In this document: positions 61,098-63,301 of the stretch, one piece after another | Layout: each line of letters opens with the position of its first letter | Numbering within the stretch: the stretch's first letter is position 1 | NCBI GenBank assembly: GCA_023259135.1 | Contig: JAHFQX010000013.1 | Span: forward strand, 1-63,301 | Source: Betaproteobacteria bacterium | GTDB lineage: Bacteria; Pseudomonadota; Gammaproteobacteria; Burkholderiales; JAHFQX01 | DNA length: 63,301 bases | Direction of reading: 5' to 3' | Notes under the pieces: generated by a model | What the model was told of the DNA's origin: nothing | The model's input: only the letters and a program-made list of their open reading frames with translations | Database searches by the model: none | Position numbers and translations under genes: made by a program

Positions 61098-61129
61098 CGG
61101 AGGTCCTCTTGAGATAATGGGCGATGGGG

Positions 61130-61891
61130 TTAAGACGAGATGGTGACGCCGCCGTCCACCACGAGGGTTTGGCCGGTGATGAAGCGGGCCGCGGCGGAAG
61201 CGAGGAATACCGCCACTCCGGCGACGTCGGCGGGTTCGCCGAGGCGCCGCAAGGGAGTCTGAGATTCCCGCTGCTGGCGGATCTTTGGGTTTTCCCAGAG
61301 GGCCCGGGCGAAATCGGTCTTGATGAGTCCCGGAGCGATGGCGTTGACGCGCACGTTGCGGGGGCCCCATTCCACGGCAAGATTGCGGGCCAACTGCGCC
61401 TCGGCGGCCTTGGAGAGGGCGTAGCCGCCGGTGACCGGGGTGCCCCGCAGCGCGGCGATGCTGGAGATGAGAATCACCGACCCTTCGCCTCGCTCCGCCA
61501 TCCCGGGGATGAGCTTGTTGCACAGCCACAGGTTGCTCAAGACGTTGGCGGTCATCAGCTTGGCGAAGGCTTCGTCGGTCAAGCCTTCGAGCGGGCCGAA
61601 ATGAGGGTTCACCGCGGCATTGCAGACCAGAATGCCGATTTGTCCCCAATGGGCCAAGGCTGCGTCCGCCAGCGCCTCCACTTGCTCCCGGACCGAAACG
61701 TTGCAGGGGACGGCGATGGCTTCCCGGCCCCGCGTCCGCAATTCATCCGCGACCTTTTGGCAGGCGTCGGCCTTGCGGCTGGAAATGATCACTCGGGCTC
61801 CGGCCTCGGCCATGGCCTCGGCGATGGCCTTGCCGATACCCCGGGTGGAACCGGTGATGAGGGCAACTTTTCCGTTGAGATCGAACAACAT
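61130..61891 (-). CDS. short-chain dehydrogenase/reductase
   Basis: A 253-residue classical SDR. Cofactor motif VALITGSTRGIGKAIAEAMA (TGxxxGIG), NAAVNPHFGPLEG, catalytic Ser in VILISSIAALRG and Tyr/Lys in GGYALSKAAEAQLARNLAVE, and C-terminal GEPADVAGVAVFLASAAARF, all intact. The ATG at 61891 (MLFDLNGKV) is preferred to an upstream ATG at 61942. An Arg after the first Gly motif (SSRKAD) suggests NADP(H). Probably an alcohol or hydroxyacyl-CoA dehydrogenase of the adjacent pathway; first gene of a two-gene minus-strand unit. Confidence 0.92.
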   Translation of the reverse strand: MLFDLNGKVALITGSTRGIGKAIAEAMAEAGARVIISSRKADACQKVADELRTRGREAIAVPCNVSVREQVEALADAALAHWGQIGILVCNAAVNPHFGPLEGLTDEAFAKLMTANVLSNLWLCNKLIPGMAERGEGSVILISSIAALRGTPVTGGYALSKAAEAQLARNLAVEWGPRNVRVNAIAPGLIKTDFARALWENPKIRQQRESQTPLRRLGEPADVAGVAVFLASAAARFITGQTLVVDGGVTISS

Positions 61892-62021
61892 CGTCGCTTC
61901 CCCCTCAAGAGTGACTTCCGAATTTCCGCGAGTGTACCCCAAGCCCGGGGAATAGGGCTCAGGTCAGTCTGCTTTTATGGAAAAACTCGAACCCGGACAC
62001 CCCTATTACTACTGGTAGCCT

Positions 62022-62324
62022 TCATGGCAATCGCGCTACCGCATTTCGCAATATGCATAAGTTCGACTCGATCTTCGCGGCAAACGAAGGATCAAGCGGC
62101 TGAAACGTTTCGTGGCTCCTATCGGATAGGCGTTGACAAAGATCAGCGAGAGTAACCAATGGCCCTACTACATCTTTGGTTGCTTCGGTACCGACTTTAC
62201 GGCGCCACAACTCTATAGCGGCGGAGGATAGTCCAGTCAGTTGCTGTTTCCCAGACGTTCGCGCATTTACTATAGAAAGCACACTCCGCTCAGCAGCGAC
62301 TTTATTCATAAATGTGTTCGTCAT
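62022..62324 (-). CDS. uncharacterised 100-aa protein coupled to a nucleotidyltransferase
   Basis: A 100-residue protein with no family recognised. It begins MTNTFMNKVAAERSVLSIVN and contains LSSAAIELWRRKVGTEATKD and VGPLVTLADLCQRLSDRSHE; it looks all-helical and soluble. The ATG at 62324 overlaps the stop of the nucleotidyltransferase gene (ATGA), which fixes the start. Base composition is visibly lower in GC than the rest of the window. A toxin-antitoxin or defence-type pair with the nucleotidyltransferase is possible; there is no direct evidence for it. Confidence 0.65.
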   Translation of the reverse strand: MTNTFMNKVAAERSVLSIVNARTSGKQQLTGLSSAAIELWRRKVGTEATKDVVGPLVTLADLCQRLSDRSHETFQPLDPSFAAKIESNLCILRNAVARLP

Positions 62325-62938
62325 GTCTTGCTCCGAATATTGTCTACCCAAGAACGCAGAGGCGCAGCCAGTAATTCCTCAGCGATCCGTTCAGCGTCAA
62401 TCTCGTGTTCGTTTCCGCGCGTTGAGCAATGTCTAGCTAGCATAGCCCCTTGGTACGTTTCGGCAGATATAGGACAAGGGATTGGAAGCATGTATGGCGC
62501 ACTCCTAGAAAAGCACGGTCTATCCATCAAGGGCCACGATGCTGCCATCGCAATGTCACGTATTGCTGTGTAGGCGATTCCAAGTTCATAAATGAGATTG
62601 TTTGTCTTGCCTCGTATCTCCAGCACAGATTGCCAAAGCATTTCGGCGAGATCATCAATATCTTCTCTGGCGGAGGAATACGGTGCTGGTGCCCCAAGGC
62701 TAGAAAGATATGGAATCGGAGTCGCGGAGAATATGCATTTCGCTTCAAGGTGAAGGTGCCACGCAAAGAGACGGCCTGCGCGAAAATATGACTCGATTGT
62801 TTCTGGGGAGTAAACGCTCCAATTGTTTGGGTAGTCGCGCTGATCGCTGGCGAGGGGGATGGCAAGCACGTCGATATCGGAACTCGACGATACCTCGCCT
62901 CTCACGGCCGAGCCAAATATGTATAGGTCGTGAGTCAC
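62321..62938 (-). CDS. nucleotidyltransferase domain protein (MNT-like, Pol-beta superfamily)
   Basis: A 205-residue protein. The nucleotidyltransferase motif is at the very start: YIFGSAVRGEVSSSSDIDVL, with GS and two Asp metal ligands, followed by AIPLASDQRDYPNN and a helical C-terminal half (EDIDDLAEMLWQSVLEIRGK, LIYELGIAYTAIRDIAMAAS). There is no ATG in frame near the domain; the GTG at 62938 (giving MTHDLYIFGS) is proposed and overlaps the stop of a 26-codon frame upstream (GTGA). Small proteins of this kind act as MNT antitoxins or defence enzymes. The DNA is lower in GC than its surroundings, a sign of transfer. Confidence 0.75.
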   Translation of the reverse strand: MTHDLYIFGSAVRGEVSSSSDIDVLAIPLASDQRDYPNNWSVYSPETIESYFRAGRLFAWHLHLEAKCIFSATPIPYLSSLGAPAPYSSAREDIDDLAEMLWQSVLEIRGKTNNLIYELGIAYTAIRDIAMAASWPLMDRPCFSRSAPYMLPIPCPISAETYQGAMLARHCSTRGNEHEIDAERIAEELLAAPLRSWVDNIRSKT

Positions 62939-63015
62939 CGTCGGGAAAGCCTCTTTACCAAGATCGCCATGAATAGGCCGAATAGGATGAACCTGATTAC
63001 GGTCAACACGACCAT
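62935..63015 (-). CDS. 26-aa hydrophobic peptide overlapping the nucleotidyltransferase start
   Basis: Starting at the ATG at 63015 the minus strand encodes MVVLTVIRFILFGLFMAILV followed by KRLSRR and a stop. This is one transmembrane helix with a basic end, the usual plan of tiny membrane peptides and of type I toxins. Its TGA overlaps the GTG start of the nucleotidyltransferase (GTGA), as expected for translational coupling. No strong ribosome site is visible. It may instead be a chance frame or the end of a lost gene. Confidence 0.35.
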   Translation of the reverse strand: MVVLTVIRFILFGLFMAILVKRLSRR

Positions 63016-63027
63016 ATAGATGTCCGG

Positions 63028-63088
63028 GAGCGGGCGGAAGGCGACGATCCGGCGACGTTGGACACACCCATCCGGCGCGCCATGCCCC
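63028..63088. repeat. 61-bp direct repeat, copy B
   Basis: Identical to 164-224, same orientation. Here there is no transposase next to it; it lies 12 bp upstream of the 26-aa peptide frame and about 90 bp upstream of the nucleotidyltransferase start on the minus strand. It may be the trace of an IS91-type one-ended event or a dispersed repeat with promoter activity. Confidence 0.85.
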
Positions 63089-63301
63089 ATAGATAGTGCC
63101 CCATAGATAGGGGACAGACCACGGTTTCTTGTTACTCATAACCCTGGATCGCAGGCTCCGATTCGACCGTCTTGCTGGGTCGTCCCGATTTTCCCGGTGT
63201 CGCTCGCCTGCCCAGCGCTTCCGATACTTGGGCAGTAAAACGCTCATTACCCAGCGCATAATTGCCGTTCGTTGCCCTTCGTATTTCATCCACCAGTCCG
63301 G
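63089..63301. other. right edge, no recognised gene
   Basis: A short duplication (two copies of GCCCCATAGATA, separated by 3 nt or less, near 63084-63111) follows the 61-bp repeat. An open frame on the minus strand reads MKYEGQRTAIMRWVMSVLLP and MSNKKPWSVPYLWG but runs through the repeat, and nothing in it is recognised. The window ends here. Confidence 0.4.

Noticed and set aside
1-63301. CRISPR arrays, tRNA, rRNA
   Set aside because: No regularly spaced repeat series and no tRNA or rRNA-like stretch was recognised on either strand by eye.

Overview
The window is high-GC DNA from a pseudomonadotan, most likely a gamma- or betaproteobacterium. Pointers are a tsaE-amidase-queG-dnaE neighbourhood, ettA, acpH, a CusR/CusS-type metal two-component system, and Pseudomonadota-style insertion sequences. 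Most genes are intact and tightly packed. The window is nevertheless littered with scars: internally deleted genes, IS remnants and a decayed restriction locus. No tRNA, rRNA or CRISPR array was recognised.

Region by region. (1) 0.1-2.4 kb: an IS91-family transposase preceded by a tyrosine recombinase, both on the minus strand; a 61-bp sequence beside the transposase recurs exactly at the far end of the window. (2) 2.6-5.5 kb: aldehyde dehydrogenase, glutathione S-transferase, DUF4202. (3) 5.6-23.3 kb: a long co-directional (minus) copper/heavy-metal island. In transcription order it holds a TolC-type outer membrane protein, two periplasmic proteins around a CusB/CzcB adaptor and a CusA/CzcA pump, a Cu(A) subunit II and a divergent ba3-like subunit I, Met-rich periplasmic proteins, an HD-GYP protein, CopA, a cupredoxin and small membrane proteins, plus a broken P-II gene. 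A divergent CusR/CusS pair with a perfect palindrome in the promoter gap (23.43 kb) is the likely controller. (4) 25.6-31 kb: GIY-YIG protein, ACP phosphodiesterase, DUF2784, a first thiolase/OB-fold pair, an internally deleted fpr, ettA. (5) 31-34.5 kb: a 1165-residue flavoprotein that fuses a GltD/NfnB-like half to a PyrK/NfnA-like half. (6) 34.6-39 kb: island of IS1634 and IS21 remnants, DUF6155, a wrecked type I restriction locus (hsdM stub, KilA-N protein, hsdR lacking its helicase core) with long palindromes centred on CGAATTCG, and an orphan HigA. (7) 39-52 kb: amidase, tsaE, queG, dnaE, then signalling genes (Rcp1-like receiver, REC-PAS-GGDEF-EAL, O-methyltransferase, phytochrome-like histidine kinase, a deleted REC/EAL gene). 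(8) 52-62 kb: a catabolic cluster: NADPH:ferredoxin-type oxidoreductase, 2-oxoacid:ferredoxin oxidoreductase alpha and beta, nitronate monooxygenase family protein, a Cys-less thiolase, OB-fold protein, two MaoC-fold proteins, then convergently a DsbA-like isomerase and an SDR. (9) 62-63.3 kb: a lower-GC three-gene overlap chain (tiny membrane peptide, nucleotidyltransferase, 100-aa protein) next to the second copy of the 61-bp repeat.

How the genes fit together. The copper island combines cytoplasmic export (CopA), trans-envelope efflux (TolC-adaptor-pump), periplasmic buffering (Met-rich proteins, cupredoxin) and an oxidase-like complex whose subunit I has Tyr at two positions that are His ligands in ba3 oxidase. 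The catabolic cluster looks like a CoA-ester pathway: MaoC hydration, carbon-carbon cleavage by a thiolase-fold enzyme with its OB-fold partner, and a KorAB-type module that would make reduced ferredoxin. Its gene order resembles an unfused version of the steroid side-chain ChsH1/ChsH2/Ltp2 system; the substrate cannot be read from sequence.

Best candidates for something undescribed: the divergent heme-copper subunit I, the fused Nfn-like flavoprotein, the Cys-less thiolase/OB-fold pairs with split ChsH2-like genes, the CGAATTCG palindromes in the KilA-N/restriction locus, and the overlap-coupled peptide-nucleotidyltransferase module.
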